A DNA stretch of 64,000 nucleotides from Desulfonatronum sp. SC1. Lineage in GTDB: Bacteria > Desulfobacterota > Desulfovibrionia > Desulfovibrionales > Desulfonatronaceae. Where the stretch lies: assembly GCF_003046795.1 (NCBI RefSeq), contig NZ_PZKN01000001.1:1-64000 (forward strand). Reading direction: 5' to 3'. Shown in pieces: positions 1 to 9,773 of this stretch (its first letter is position 1; every line of letters starts with the position of its first letter). The notes below the pieces were generated by a model. That model did not search any database, was not told the origin of the DNA, and was given only the letters and a program-made list of their open reading frames with translations. Position numbers and translations under genes: made by a program.

Positions 1-389
1 GCCCCCGCCTGCTCTGGGCCCCCAACCCCGGCCAACCCTTCCAGCCCCTAGAGGAAATCGCCTCCGGCGGCGAACTGTCCCGCGTACTCCTGGCGATCAT
101 CGGCCTGATGGCCGACGCGGACAATCCAACCCTGATCTTCGATGAAGTGGACGCCGGAATCGGCGGCATGACCCTGAACAAGGTCGCCGATCGCTTGCGC
201 TCCCTGGCCTCGGTGCAGCAGGTTCTGGTGATCACCCACTGGCCGCAACTGGCGGCCCAGGGCGAGACCCATTTCCAAGTCCGCAAGGAAGTCCTGGACG
301 GCGCCACCTTCACCCGCTGCACGGCCCTGAATGGGACGGCTAGGGAAGAGGAACTACAACGGATGACCGGCGGGGCTTGGAATACGTAA
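1..389 (+). CDS. recN: DNA repair protein RecN, C-terminal part (5' end outside window)
   Basis: Cytoplasmic SMC-like ATPase that acts in double-strand break repair. Only the last ~128 residues are present, read from position 3 and ending at TAA 387-389. The ABC signature (ASGGELSRVLLAI) is followed by a Walker B segment (TLIFDEVDAGIGG) and a switch histidine in VITHWPQ, the usual order at the RecN C-terminus. The reading frame is open to the left edge. The next gene starts 17 bases downstream but differs strongly in base composition. RecN rather than another SMC/ABC protein is supported by DEVDAGIGG. Confidence 0.9.
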   Translation, partial: PRLLWAPNPGQPFQPLEEIASGGELSRVLLAIIGLMADADNPTLIFDEVDAGIGGMTLNKVADRLRSLASVQQVLVITHWPQLAAQGETHFQVRKEVLDGATFTRCTALNGTAREEELQRMTGGAWNT

Positions 390-406
390 AGCCGCTTTCC
401 AGAAAG

Positions 407-1969
407 ATGCGTATCCTGTACAGCGGGTCTTTTCTTAAAGAGGGTTTGGTCAAAGTCGGCCATACAGTCTTTCCTTTTGGGATGGATAAGAATGTTTCCG
501 TAAGCCAGGTCATTTCTTTAAAGTCTTATGACCCAGACATCGTTCTTCTGGAAATATGGGGGACGACGCAGCTTCCGAAGGATTTGCATCTCTGTAATCA
601 TAGGATTGTCGCCTATTGTATTGATTCCTGCATCAACGAATTCTTTTTGAAAAGATTGATGTTGCTGTTTGACGACGTGTTTGTTGATCAGATTTCAAGC
701 GTCGATGTCTTGAGAAAAAATGGGATCAGGGCGAAATGGCTTCCGCTTTGCGTCTCTGAAGGAATGTTTCGTGGTGATCAGGAAAAGAAGCACGATGTCG
801 TTTTTGTAGGGCGGCTCACTGAGTACAGAAGGAAAAGGCTAAAATTATTAAGTTATCTTAAAGATCACTGCTCATTAAGCAGGTTTGAAAATGTGAGCGT
901 GGCTGAGATGCAGGACATTTTTTCCGAATCCCGGATTGTCCTGAATGAAAATCTTTTTAGCGGCCTTACGTATCGAGTTTTACAAGGTCTCGCCTCCGGT
1001 TCGCTTGTTTTGACCGAAGACGGCGGGGCAGGAGTTGGCCAGCACTTCAAGCATGGTCAGCATTTGGCCTGTTATACGCATGACAGCGTTGTGAACCAGA
1101 TTCGGAAGATCAAGGCTGATCCCGACTACTGGGAGCAGGTGGCCAGGCAGGGACAGCGTCTTTGCCGGGAACGACATACAAGTGCCGCGAGGGCGGCCGA
1201 GTTGATCACGCATTTGGAACGGCGTTCCGCATTCAATACCAGAAGAGACGCGGACCAACGCCAACTGGCGGAGGCCCAGGCCAAGTACGCGCAATGTCAA
1301 CGGTTCGGAGGCGATTACGGCGATGCACTGAAGCTTGCCGTTCCGGTTGCCGCCAGATCAAATGCAACTGGCGTCAAATCCAGTGAGTTTATTGGGACTG
1401 TTTACGCGAGAAACGGCAAAATTGATCAGGCAAAAAGGTACTTGCTCCGCTGCATTGAACGGCAGGGCGGGCTTTTTGGAGCAATAACCCTCGCATTGAT
1501 GTTTTTGCACCACAACGATTTGGAATCGGCGAGAAGAGGATTCGGTATTGCCTCTCGGTTGACTCCGATCAAGTACGTTGACGCAAAACGAGCACTCCTG
1601 GCGATATCAGAGAGTACCGGAAACTGCTCTGAAGTATACCTGGTACTGGCAAAGCTCTACTATGATATGGGAATTGTCTTTGATCCCGGTTTTTTGAAAC
1701 AATACCAGGAAATCTATCCAGAGTACGCACTGGAGTTTGCGAAGCTGGCTTGGGCTGAGGAGAAGACGCGGGACTGTCTGGAAATGTTCATGCTGTGCGC
1801 GAAAAAAATGAATCTGGAGCATGAGGTTTTCGACTATTTGAAGGAATCCATCGCGTTTGGACTTGCCGACGACCATGTCATTGCCTATGCTTCTGAAATA
1901 GCTATGCGAAATTATGATTTTTCCCAGGCGAAGATGATCGCTGAAGCACTCAGGAGATCGTTGAGATAA
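407..1969 (+). CDS. CgeB-like glycosyltransferase with C-terminal TPR-like region
   Basis: Probably a cytoplasmic family 1-type glycosyltransferase of the CgeB/DUF3880 group, which decorates surface polysaccharide or protein. About 520 residues. The N-terminal ~270 show DIVLLEIWG, DVVFVGRLTEYR and a donor-site-like stretch LNENLFSGLTYRVLQGLASG. The C-terminal ~230 residues are helical and repeat-like (AKRYLLRCIE, LESARRGF), as in TPR tails of such enzymes. The open frame begins at TTG 377 inside recN. ATG 407 is preferred because it lies after the recN stop and starts the conserved MRILYSG strand. It is clearly more AT-rich than recN and tal on either side, which suggests horizontal acquisition. 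Substrate unknown. Confidence 0.7.
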   Translation: MRILYSGSFLKEGLVKVGHTVFPFGMDKNVSVSQVISLKSYDPDIVLLEIWGTTQLPKDLHLCNHRIVAYCIDSCINEFFLKRLMLLFDDVFVDQISSVDVLRKNGIRAKWLPLCVSEGMFRGDQEKKHDVVFVGRLTEYRRKRLKLLSYLKDHCSLSRFENVSVAEMQDIFSESRIVLNENLFSGLTYRVLQGLASGSLVLTEDGGAGVGQHFKHGQHLACYTHDSVVNQIRKIKADPDYWEQVARQGQRLCRERHTSAARAAELITHLERRSAFNTRRDADQRQLAEAQAKYAQCQRFGGDYGDALKLAVPVAARSNATGVKSSEFIGTVYARNGKIDQAKRYLLRCIERQGGLFGAITLALMFLHHNDLESARRGFGIASRLTPIKYVDAKRALLAISESTGNCSEVYLVLAKLYYDMGIVFDPGFLKQYQEIYPEYALEFAKLAWAEEKTRDCLEMFMLCAKKMNLEHEVFDYLKESIAFGLADDHVIAYASEIAMRNYDFSQAKMIAEALRRSLR

Positions 1970-2035
1970 TTGAATGACGCCAAGCCGAAACGATATCATA
2001 CGCGGCTTTCAACCCCGAGCGTAAGGAGAGCCCCC

Positions 2036-2989
2036 ATGCCCAACCAATTGAACCAACTCAAGGCCCATTCCATTGTTGTCGCGGACACGGGTGATTTTGC
2101 CAGCATCAAGGAGTATCAGCCCCAGGACGCCACCACCAACCCCAGCCTGATTCTCAAAGCCGCGGGCATGAAGGAATACGGGGAGATGGTGGACGGGGTC
2201 ATAGCCCGGGCCGAGGCCGGATCCACGGAGGCGTTTCTGGCCGATGCCATGGACAAGCTGTTCGTGGCCTTTGGCGTGGAAATCCTGAAGATCGTGCCGG
2301 GGCGGGTTTCCACCGAGGTGGACGCCCGGTTGAGCTTCGACGTGCAGGGCTCGGTGGACAAGGCCAGGCGTCTGATAGAGCTGTACGAGCGGGCCGGAGT
2401 GGATCGGGAGCGGGTGCTGATCAAGCTGTCCAGCACCTGGGAGGGGATCGTCGCCGCCAAAGTCCTGGCCAAGGAGGGCATCCGCTGCAACATGACCCTG
2501 CTGTTTTCCTTCGCCCAGGCCGTGGCCTGCGCCGAGGCCGGGGTGCAGCTGATTTCCCCTTTCGTGGGCCGGATCATGGACTGGTACAAGAAGCACGAGG
2601 GCCGGGACGGATACGCCCCTCAGGACGATCCCGGCGTGCACTCCGTGACGCGGATCTACAACTACTACAAAAAACACGGCTATCCCACCGAGGTCATGGG
2701 GGCCAGTTTCCGCAACGCCGGAGAAATACTGGAGTTGGCCGGCTGCGACCTCTTGACCATCAGCCCGGACTTGCTTCGGGAGTTGCGTGACGGCCAAGGC
2801 ACGCTGGAGCGCAAGCTGAGTCCCGAATCGGCGCAAAGCCTCGGGGAAGAGAAGCTGTCCCTGGATGAAAAGGCCTTCCGCTGGATGCTCAATGAGGATC
2901 AGATGGCCACGGAAAAACTCTCCGACGGCATCCGTCTGTTCGCGGCGGACGCGGTCAAGCTGGAGCGGATGATCCTGGACAAGGGCTGA
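2036..2989 (+). CDS. tal: Transaldolase
   Basis: Transfers dihydroxyacetone units between sugar phosphates in the non-oxidative pentose phosphate pathway, in the cytoplasm. 317 residues, the length of the TalB-type enzyme. The motif [12 protein letters not shown] near the N-terminus, the Schiff-base lysine segment [24 protein letters not shown] and [10 protein letters not shown] are all visible. The frame is open from TTG 1970, but ATG 2036 has a good Shine-Dalgarno (AAGGAGAG at 2023) and matches the family start. It converges with era; a short hairpin lies between them. Confidence 0.96.
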   Translation: MPNQLNQLKAHSIVVADTGDFASIKEYQPQDATTNPSLILKAAGMKEYGEMVDGVIARAEAGSTEAFLADAMDKLFVAFGVEILKIVPGRVSTEVDARLSFDVQGSVDKARRLIELYERAGVDRERVLIKLSSTWEGIVAAKVLAKEGIRCNMTLLFSFAQAVACAEAGVQLISPFVGRIMDWYKKHEGRDGYAPQDDPGVHSVTRIYNYYKKHGYPTEVMGASFRNAGEILELAGCDLLTISPDLLRELRDGQGTLERKLSPESAQSLGEEKLSLDEKAFRWMLNEDQMATEKLSDGIRLFAADAVKLERMILDKG

Positions 2990-3012
2990 CCTTGTAAAAA
3001 ATCGGCGACGAC

Positions 3013-3035
3013 AGGGGCGTACGCGATATGCCCCT
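3013..3035. repeat. GC-rich hairpin between tal and era
   Basis: A 9-bp stem (AGGGGCGTA / TATGCCCCT, one G-T pair) closes a CGCGA loop. It lies between the converging tal and era genes and touches the era stop codon. There is no T-run on either side, so it is not a classical intrinsic terminator. It could be a dispersed palindromic unit or act as an end-of-message stem. Confidence 0.45.
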
Positions 3036-4044
3036 ACCCTCCAAAGCCTTCCATGATCTCTCCATCCGGGGCCGCGCCGAAGCCCAGGGAGAGGAGGAAG
3101 CGTTCGTCCTCGCTCCATCTGGACCGGATTTTGATCCAGAGTTCCAGATAGACTTTGGTTCCCAGCAATTCTTCCAGTTCCAGCCGGGCGTTTTGCCCGA
3201 TCTGCTTCAGGTTGCGGCCCTGCTTGCCGATGACCATGGCCTTGTGACTGTCCCGCTCCACGAAGATCACGGCGTGGATGCGGGTCAGGCCGGGTTTGCT
3301 GGTGTCGTCCCAGTTTTCGATGTCCACGGCGGTCCGGTAGGGCAGTTCTTCGTGCAGATTCAGAAAGAGCTTTTCCCGGATGATTTCCGAGGCCATGAAC
3401 CGCAAGGGCACGGTGGAAAGCTGGTCCTCGGGAAACAACGGCGGGCCCGGGGGCAGGGACTTGGCGATGCCGGCGATCAGGGCCTCCACGTTGTCCCCGG
3501 TGGCCGCGGACAGGGGGATGATCTCGGCTTCCGGCCACGTCCCGGCGACCTGCTCCATCAGGGGCAACAGTCGCTTGCGATCCTTGACCCTGTCGATCTT
3601 GTTCACCGCGACCAGCAGCGGCTGAGGCAGGCGAACCCGTGAACCGTGCAATGGTTGGAGTTCCTCGGAAAAGAGGTGCGGTCGGTTCGTGTACAGCGCT
3701 CCATCCAGGACGATCACGGCCATGTCCGCCCGGGCCAGGGCCTGCCAGGCGGCCTTGAGCAGAAAGGAGTTCATCTTGCCCCGCAGGCGGTGCAGGCCGG
3801 GGGTGTCCAGAAACACGACCTGCAAATCTTTCCTGGTCAGAATCCCGGTGACCTGGTTGCGGGTTGTCTGGGGTTTGGGGCTGACGATGCTCACTTTCTG
3901 ACCCAGCATGGCGTTGAGCAGAGTGGATTTGCCGGAGTTGGGGGGTCCGAGCAGGGCCGTCCACCCGGTCCGAAAGGTATCCTCGTCGTGCGCTTGGTTT
4001 GTTTTGGTCAGGTCATGGGGGACGGAGGGGTCTTGATGGGACAT
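3034..4044 (-). CDS. era: GTPase Era
   Basis: Essential GTPase that binds 16S rRNA during 30S assembly. 336 residues. GTPase motifs are in order: G1 GPPNSGKST, G2 around TTRNQ, G3 DTPG, G4 NKID and G5 SAATG. The C-terminal KH domain carries VIGKQGRNLKQIG. ATG 4044 was chosen over an upstream in-frame start at 4131 because it has AAGGA upstream and leaves ~30 residues before the G domain. The N-terminal extension is longer than in E. coli Era. It ends inside the hairpin shared with tal. Confidence 0.95.
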   Translation of the reverse strand: MSHQDPSVPHDLTKTNQAHDEDTFRTGWTALLGPPNSGKSTLLNAMLGQKVSIVSPKPQTTRNQVTGILTRKDLQVVFLDTPGLHRLRGKMNSFLLKAAWQALARADMAVIVLDGALYTNRPHLFSEELQPLHGSRVRLPQPLLVAVNKIDRVKDRKRLLPLMEQVAGTWPEAEIIPLSAATGDNVEALIAGIAKSLPPGPPLFPEDQLSTVPLRFMASEIIREKLFLNLHEELPYRTAVDIENWDDTSKPGLTRIHAVIFVERDSHKAMVIGKQGRNLKQIGQNARLELEELLGTKVYLELWIKIRSRWSEDERFLLSLGFGAAPDGEIMEGFGG

Positions 4045-4084
4045 GGTTTTTTCCTTGTATGGCGAAGGTGAAGTCGTGATCGTG

Positions 4085-5479
4085 TCATGGGGTCGGCGTC
4101 GCGGTGACGGCCTGCCTCCAGACCAGCTCATCCAGTTGGCGGACGATGCGGCCGAACAGGCCGCCGTATCCGGGAAAGCGGCCGATCAGCTCCCGGCGTT
4201 GTTTCTGGACCTGGTCGCAGGCGCTGCCTTCCGGGGAGGAAGGCGTACGCTGCATGACCAGGCGTTCGGCGATGAGGTAGGCTTCCATTTTCCGGCGAAA
4301 CTCGTGGACCAGGACTTCCATGTCAGCGGCGTGACGCGCCCAAAGGGCCTCGGTTTCGGCATGGGGCGGCAGGGAGCGAATGGTTTGAACCTGGGCGTAG
4401 AGGGTGGTCAGCACGAAGCCGGGGATGCCACGCCGCCAGCCCAAAAGCCAGGGGTGCCGCCAGAACAGGAGAAAATGCCGCATGCCCAGGGCGATGATCG
4501 CCTCCAGGTGAGCGGCGATGCGGGCCAGGCATGGATCATCCCAGACGATGGGCGTTTCGCCGAGGTTCCAGGCCGGAGCGGTCCGATTTCCGAAAAGACC
4601 CGGGGGTTGCCCCAAAAGGAAAGAAAGCATATGGCCCAGCCAGGAATTGGCCGCCGGAGCGCGGGGGGTTTCCAGGTGGGCATAGCTCAGGATATAGCGG
4701 CCCGTTCCCGCCAGCCCCGTGACGATGCACGGTTCGCCGCGCAGCAGTTCCGGATCCAGGTTGATCCCGTAGAGCCGTTCCCAGGCGGAGCGCTCGGGGG
4801 CCGCCACCTGCTCCAGGGCCAGGTCGGAGACCCAGAAGTCCGGTCCGGGGCGGACATATGCGGCCAGAACGTCGATGCCCGCGGTTGCTTTTGTGGCGGC
4901 TTTTGCGGCGGCGCCTCCGGGGGCCGCGTCCTTTGGGATGGCGAACTGGGAAGGCCACCAGACCGGAAGGTCGATCAGGGCGGGGATGTCTTGCGGAACC
5001 AGCGGGTGGCATTGTTGAGGCGCGCAAGCCACCGAGCCGCTAAAGTTGGGCAGACGCTGGGCCATGGGTTTGCGGCATAAGGGACATACTGCCAGCCCGT
5101 GGTTGTCAGGCAAGGCCAGGCCCGCGCCACCGCACAAGCCGACGTAGACGCCACCGGAACGCAGATAGTCGCCCACGGCCTTGCGCCCGTCCGACCCCAA
5201 GGCCTCGGCCTTGAATCTGGCCCATCCTCCGGGTACGAACAGCGCCGCCGGAGGCTGGTCGCGCAGCAGGCCCGCCGCGATTTCCGAGGCCCTGGCCAAG
5301 CGCAAGGGAACGCCCCAGGCGGCCAGGCACCTCCAGAGCAGGATCGCCCAAAGATGCGACTCGTCCCATAAGAGACAGATGGAGCCCGAGCCTGAGCCCG
5401 TGGGGCGCGGAAAGTGCCTTGTGTTCAAAGCGTCCATGAGCTGGTGGAGTACCAGGACCGCCGACGCGAAACAAGCCAT
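4085..5479 (-). CDS. Biotin-protein-ligase N-terminal-like (BPL_N) glutamine-amidotransferase-fold protein
   Basis: 464 residues of unknown function. The N-terminal ~230 residues resemble the BPL_N/class I amidotransferase-like fold: SICLLWDESHLWAILLW, then AALFVPGGWA, then GVYVGLCGGAGLAL with a nucleophile-elbow cysteine. A second part includes YILSYAHLETP, like the C-terminal strand of such domains. The last ~170 residues are helical and charged and unassigned. No biotin ligase catalytic domain is present. It is divergent from valS and 40 bases upstream of era on the same strand. ATG 5437 is an alternative start; neither candidate has a strong ribosome-binding site. Confidence 0.6.
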   Translation of the reverse strand: MACFASAVLVLHQLMDALNTRHFPRPTGSGSGSICLLWDESHLWAILLWRCLAAWGVPLRLARASEIAAGLLRDQPPAALFVPGGWARFKAEALGSDGRKAVGDYLRSGGVYVGLCGGAGLALPDNHGLAVCPLCRKPMAQRLPNFSGSVACAPQQCHPLVPQDIPALIDLPVWWPSQFAIPKDAAPGGAAAKAATKATAGIDVLAAYVRPGPDFWVSDLALEQVAAPERSAWERLYGINLDPELLRGEPCIVTGLAGTGRYILSYAHLETPRAPAANSWLGHMLSFLLGQPPGLFGNRTAPAWNLGETPIVWDDPCLARIAAHLEAIIALGMRHFLLFWRHPWLLGWRRGIPGFVLTTLYAQVQTIRSLPPHAETEALWARHAADMEVLVHEFRRKMEAYLIAERLVMQRTPSSPEGSACDQVQKQRRELIGRFPGYGGLFGRIVRQLDELVWRQAVTATPTP

Positions 5480-5526
5480 GGCACGGGTTCAACGTTCACG
5501 ACGAATGAGAGGGAGAATACATCCAA

Positions 5527-8226
5527 ATGACCGAAACCAAATTGCCCAAGGGATACGAACCCCGTGACGTGGAAGCCAGATGGCTGGAGTACTGGGAGGA
5601 GCAGGGTACGTTCACCGCTCCGGCCCAGACGGATCGACCAACCTATTCCATGGTTATCCCGCCGCCCAATGTCACGGGCTCTCTGCACATGGGTCACGCC
5701 CTGAATCTGACCCTCCAGGACATCCTGGCCCGGTTTCATCGCCAGCAGGGCCGCGACGTGCTCTGGGTGCCGGGTACCGACCACGCGGGTATCGCCACCC
5801 AGAACGTGGTGGAGAAGTCCCTGGCCGCCCAGGGCAAAAGCCGGGAGGAACTGGGCCGGGAAGCCTTCGTGGAGCGGGTCTGGGCCTGGAAGGAGGAGTA
5901 CGGCGGCAAGATTTTGAACCAGGTACGTCGTCTGGGGGCTTCGGTGGACTGGACCCGGCTGCGCTTCACCATGGACGACGGGTTGTCCAAGGCCGTGCGG
6001 GAGGTATTCGTCCGGCTGTACGAGGAAGGGCTGATCTACAAGGGCGACTACATCATCAACTGGTGCCCCCGGTGCCATACGGCCCTGGCCGACCTGGAGG
6101 TGGAACACGCCCAGGCCGACGGTCGGCTGCATGCCATTCGTTACCCGTTGGCCGACGGCTCCGGGGGCCTGACGGTGATGACCACCCGGCCGGAAACCAT
6201 GCTCGGCGACACCGCGGTGGCCGTGCATCCCGAGGACGAGCGTTTCGTGCACCTGGTGGGCAAGGAGGTCATCCTGCCCCTGGTGGGCCGCAAGCTGCCG
6301 ATCATCGCCGACGCCTACGTGGACCGGGAGTTCGGCACGGGCTGCCTGAAGGTCACTCCGGCCCACGACATGAACGATTTTGAACTGGGCCGACGCCACG
6401 ATCTGGCCGTTGTCAAGGTCATCGACGATCACGGCCGGATGAGCGCCGAGGCCGGGACGGAATACGCCGGCCTGGACCGCATGGAGTGCCGCAAGCGCAT
6501 CGTCGCGGACCTGGAGGAAAAAGGGTTTCTGGTTCGCGTGGAAGACCACCCGCACAGCGTGGGGCATTGCTACCGTTGCCGGACAGTGATCGAGCCCGCG
6601 GTCTCCAAACAGTGGTTCGTGGCCGTAGGGCCTTTGGCCACCAAGGCCCGCAAGGCCGTGGAGGACGGGCGGACGGCGATTCATCCCCGGCAGTGGGAGC
6701 GGACCTATTTCGACTGGCTGGACAACATCCGGGACTGGTGCATTTCCCGTCAGATATGGTGGGGCCATCGTATCCCGGCCTGGACTTGTCAGTCTTGCGG
6801 CGAGATGATCGTCTCCCGTGAAGACCCAAAAAGCTGTCCCAAATGTCCGGGCAAGCTTGTCCAGGAAAGCGACGTGTTGGATACGTGGTTCTCCTCGGCT
6901 CTCTGGCCCTTCTCCACCCTGGGCTGGCCGGACGAGACCCCGGAACTGAAGAGCTACTACCCCACCTCAGTGCTGGTCACCGGGTTCGACATCCTTTTTT
7001 TCTGGGTGGCCCGGATGATGATGATGGGCCTGCACTTCCGGGACGAGGTACCCTTTCAGCACGTCTACATCCATGCCCTGGTCCGGGACAGCGACGGCCA
7101 GAAGATGAGCAAGTCCAAGGGCAACGTGATCGACCCCCTGACCATGGTCGATCAGTACGGCACCGACGCCCTGCGGATGACCCTGACGGCCATGGCGGCC
7201 ATGGGCAGGGACATCAAGCTGTCCGAGGACCGGATTCAGGGCTACCGGTTTTTCGTGAACAAACTCTGGAACGCGGCCCGTTTCGCCCTGATCAACCTGC
7301 CGCAAGACGGAGCTGGAGATGCGCTTCCCGCTTCAGCGGAACTGGACTTGCGCCATCGCTGGATTCTGACTCGCCTGGAGCAGGTCAAGCAGGAAAACGC
7401 CGCGGCCATCACCGAGTACCGGTTCAACGACGCGGCCATGGGGCTGTACCAGTTCATCTGGCATGAACTCTGCGACTGGTATTTGGAAATGATCAAACCG
7501 GACCTGCCCGGGGCCGTCCAGGCTGAAAAGGGCGAAGCCCAGGACCAGGAGAAAGCCGAGTCCCAGGCCACGGCTCAGGTTTGCCTGCAAACCGTGCTTT
7601 CCGAAGTGCTGCTCCTGCTCCACCCCATCATGCCCTTCGTGACCCAGGAAATCTGGGACTCCCTGCCTGCTCGCGGCACGAAAACCAATCTGGCCGCTCA
7701 ACTCTATCCTCCTGCCAGGCCCGAACAGTTGGACGAGCAGGCCTCGCGGGACATGGGGCTGATCCAGGAGATCGTGGTCAGCGTACGCAACATCCGGTCT
7801 GAACTCAGCATCGGGCCGTCCCAGAAACTGGACGTGCTGGTGCGCTGCCGGGAAACCGCCCTGGCCGAAGTGCTCTTGATGAACCGGGAGACCATCATTC
7901 ACCTGGCCCGACTTGAGGGGTTCCAGGTCGAACCGGATCTGAACCCGCCCAGGGCATCGGCTTCCGCCGTGGTTCAGGGGGTGGAAGTGTTCGTGCCCCT
8001 GGCCGGGGCCGTGGACTTCCAGTCCGAACTGGCTCGCCTGGATAAGGAATTGAACAAGGCGGCCAAGGAACTGGACATCGTCACCCGCAAAGTGAACAAT
8101 GATGATTTTCTGGCCAAGGCCCCGGCCGAAGTGGTGGAAAAAGAACGGGCCAAGGCCAGGGACATCGCTGAAAAACAATCCAAACTGCTGGCCCTGCGCG
8201 AACGGTTGCAGGGGCTGATAGAGTAG
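5527..8226 (+). CDS. valS: Valyl-tRNA synthetase
   Basis: Class I aminoacyl-tRNA synthetase that charges tRNA-Val. 899 residues, the normal length. Visible are the HIGH-type motif (NVTGSLHMGHAL), the editing (CP1) insert with TTRPETMLGDTA, a zinc-binding-like CQSCG...CPKC pair, the signature KMSKSKGNVIDP, and a C-terminal coiled-coil arm rich in Lys and Glu. The ATG has GAGGGAG about 12 bases upstream. It is the first gene of a forward run (valS, cobA-hemD, purN, AMMECR1) with very small gaps. Confidence 0.98.
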   Translation: MTETKLPKGYEPRDVEARWLEYWEEQGTFTAPAQTDRPTYSMVIPPPNVTGSLHMGHALNLTLQDILARFHRQQGRDVLWVPGTDHAGIATQNVVEKSLAAQGKSREELGREAFVERVWAWKEEYGGKILNQVRRLGASVDWTRLRFTMDDGLSKAVREVFVRLYEEGLIYKGDYIINWCPRCHTALADLEVEHAQADGRLHAIRYPLADGSGGLTVMTTRPETMLGDTAVAVHPEDERFVHLVGKEVILPLVGRKLPIIADAYVDREFGTGCLKVTPAHDMNDFELGRRHDLAVVKVIDDHGRMSAEAGTEYAGLDRMECRKRIVADLEEKGFLVRVEDHPHSVGHCYRCRTVIEPAVSKQWFVAVGPLATKARKAVEDGRTAIHPRQWERTYFDWLDNIRDWCISRQIWWGHRIPAWTCQSCGEMIVSREDPKSCPKCPGKLVQESDVLDTWFSSALWPFSTLGWPDETPELKSYYPTSVLVTGFDILFFWVARMMMMGLHFRDEVPFQHVYIHALVRDSDGQKMSKSKGNVIDPLTMVDQYGTDALRMTLTAMAAMGRDIKLSEDRIQGYRFFVNKLWNAARFALINLPQDGAGDALPASAELDLRHRWILTRLEQVKQENAAAITEYRFNDAAMGLYQFIWHELCDWYLEMIKPDLPGAVQAEKGEAQDQEKAESQATAQVCLQTVLSEVLLLLHPIMPFVTQEIWDSLPARGTKTNLAAQLYPPARPEQLDEQASRDMGLIQEIVVSVRNIRSELSIGPSQKLDVLVRCRETALAEVLLMNRETIIHLARLEGFQVEPDLNPPRASASAVVQGVEVFVPLAGAVDFQSELARLDKELNKAAKELDIVTRKVNNDDFLAKAPAEVVEKERAKARDIAEKQSKLLALRERLQGLIE

Positions 8227-8234
8227 GAGCATTC

Positions 8235-9773
8235 ATGTCCAAAGTCTACCTGCTGGGCGCCGGACCCGGCGATCCGGAGTTGATCACGCTCAAGGCCAAA
8301 CGGTTGTTGGAGAGCGCGGATACGGTGGTTTATGACTATCTGGCCAACCCGCGATTTCTGGCCTGGTGCCGACCGGACGCCGAGATTTATTACGTTGGCA
8401 AGAAAGGCGGCGACCATACCCTGCCCCAGGACAAGATCAACGATCTGCTGGTGGAGCGGGCCAAGGCGGGGAAGGTCGTGGCCCGGCTCAAGGGGGGTGA
8501 TCCCTATGTCTTCGGGCGAGGGGCGGAGGAGGTCGAGGAGCTTTTGGAGCACGGCATCGATTTCGAGGTGGTCCCCGGAGTGACCTCGGCCGTGGCCGCC
8601 CCGGCCTATGCCGGAATTCCCCTGACCCATCGCCGTTTCGCCTCATCGGTGTCTTTCATCACCGGCCACGAGGACCCGACCAAGGCCGAGAGCGCCCATG
8701 ACTGGGAGGCTTTGGCCCGAAGCACCAGCACCCTGGTTTTTTTCATGGGCGTGAAGAACCTGCCCGAGATTTCGGCCAACCTGATCAAGGCCGGACTGCC
8801 CGGAAGCACCCCGGCGGCCCTGATCCGCTGGGGGACCACGTGCAGGCAACGGTCATTGATCTCCACATTGGCCGACATCGCCGAGGAGTCCCAAAAACAA
8901 GGGTTCAAGCCTCCGTCTTTGCTGGTGGTGGGCGAAGTGGTTTCCCTGCACGACAAGCTGAACTGGTTTGAGCGGCGGCCGTTGTTGTGCAAGGGGGTGG
9001 TGGTCACCCGCTCCCGGGAGCAGGCCAGCGACGTGGTGGCCTCCCTGGAAAGTCTGGGGGCCTGTTGTTACGAGTTTCCGACCATTGCCGTGAAGCCCAT
9101 GGATGATCTTACGCCCATTCAGGAAGCCGCCACGCGCCTGGGCGAGTTTGACTGGGTGGTCTTCACCTCGGTCAACGGCGTGCGCATGTTCTGGGAAGCG
9201 CTGGAGGGGCGGGGGCTCGACGCCCGGGCCTTTGCCGGAACCCAGGTTGCGGCCATCGGCCCGGCTACTGCCGAGGGGCTGGCTGGGCGCGGCATCCGGG
9301 CTGACTTCGTTCCGGAAAAATACGTGGCCGAGGACATCGTCCAGGGGCTGTTGGCCAGGGACGTTGTCGGCAAGCGGGTGCTGATTCCCAGGGCCGAGCA
9401 GGCCCGTGAAGTCCTGCCCGAGGAATTGCTCCGGGCCGGGGCCCAGGTGGAGGTGCTGCCGGTGTACCGGACCCTGCCGGTGGCCAAGGGCGCGGAGGAA
9501 GTGACGACCGCCCTGGAAAACGGGGAGATTCAGTACATTACGTTCACCAGCTCCTCTACCGTGACCAACTTTTTCACGGCCATCCGCCCGGAGCTGATTC
9601 AAAAGCACCGCGCCGCGTTGAAGCTGGTCTGCATCGGACCGGTCACCGAACGGACATTGCAAAATCATGGCTTTCAGGGTGACATTCAGCCCGAGGACTA
9701 TACCATCCCGGCCATGGTTCAGGCTATCCTGGACCACGGGGGCCAGGGTCGACACGGGGACGCGGGGGCATGA
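8235..9773 (+). CDS. cobA-hemD: Uroporphyrinogen-III C-methyltransferase / uroporphyrinogen-III synthase fusion
   Basis: Bifunctional tetrapyrrole enzyme. The HemD half closes hydroxymethylbilane to uroporphyrinogen III, and the CobA half makes two SAM-dependent methylations to precorrin-2, for siroheme, heme d1-type or B12 routes. 512 residues. CobA occupies ~1-245 (VYLLGAGPGDPELITLKA, VARLKGGDPYVFGRG, TSAVAAPAYAGIPLTHR). HemD occupies ~255-500 (GVVVTRSREQA, DWVVFTSVNGV, YITFTSSSTV). The fusion is common in sulfate reducers and clostridia. It starts 8 bases after valS, and its end overlaps purN by ATGA. Confidence 0.94.
   Translation: MSKVYLLGAGPGDPELITLKAKRLLESADTVVYDYLANPRFLAWCRPDAEIYYVGKKGGDHTLPQDKINDLLVERAKAGKVVARLKGGDPYVFGRGAEEVEELLEHGIDFEVVPGVTSAVAAPAYAGIPLTHRRFASSVSFITGHEDPTKAESAHDWEALARSTSTLVFFMGVKNLPEISANLIKAGLPGSTPAALIRWGTTCRQRSLISTLADIAEESQKQGFKPPSLLVVGEVVSLHDKLNWFERRPLLCKGVVVTRSREQASDVVASLESLGACCYEFPTIAVKPMDDLTPIQEAATRLGEFDWVVFTSVNGVRMFWEALEGRGLDARAFAGTQVAAIGPATAEGLAGRGIRADFVPEKYVAEDIVQGLLARDVVGKRVLIPRAEQAREVLPEELLRAGAQVEVLPVYRTLPVAKGAEEVTTALENGEIQYITFTSSSTVTNFFTAIRPELIQKHRAALKLVCIGPVTERTLQNHGFQGDIQPEDYTIPAMVQAILDHGGQGRHGDAGA

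Noticed and set aside
2009-3964. 651-codon minus-strand open frame
   Set aside because: Lies antisense to transaldolase and overlaps era in another frame. Its product is Arg/Gly/Pro-biased as expected for a GC-rich shadow frame.
5425-6768. 447-codon minus-strand open frame
   Set aside because: Antisense to valS, whose protein is unmistakable; no family motif in the antisense product.
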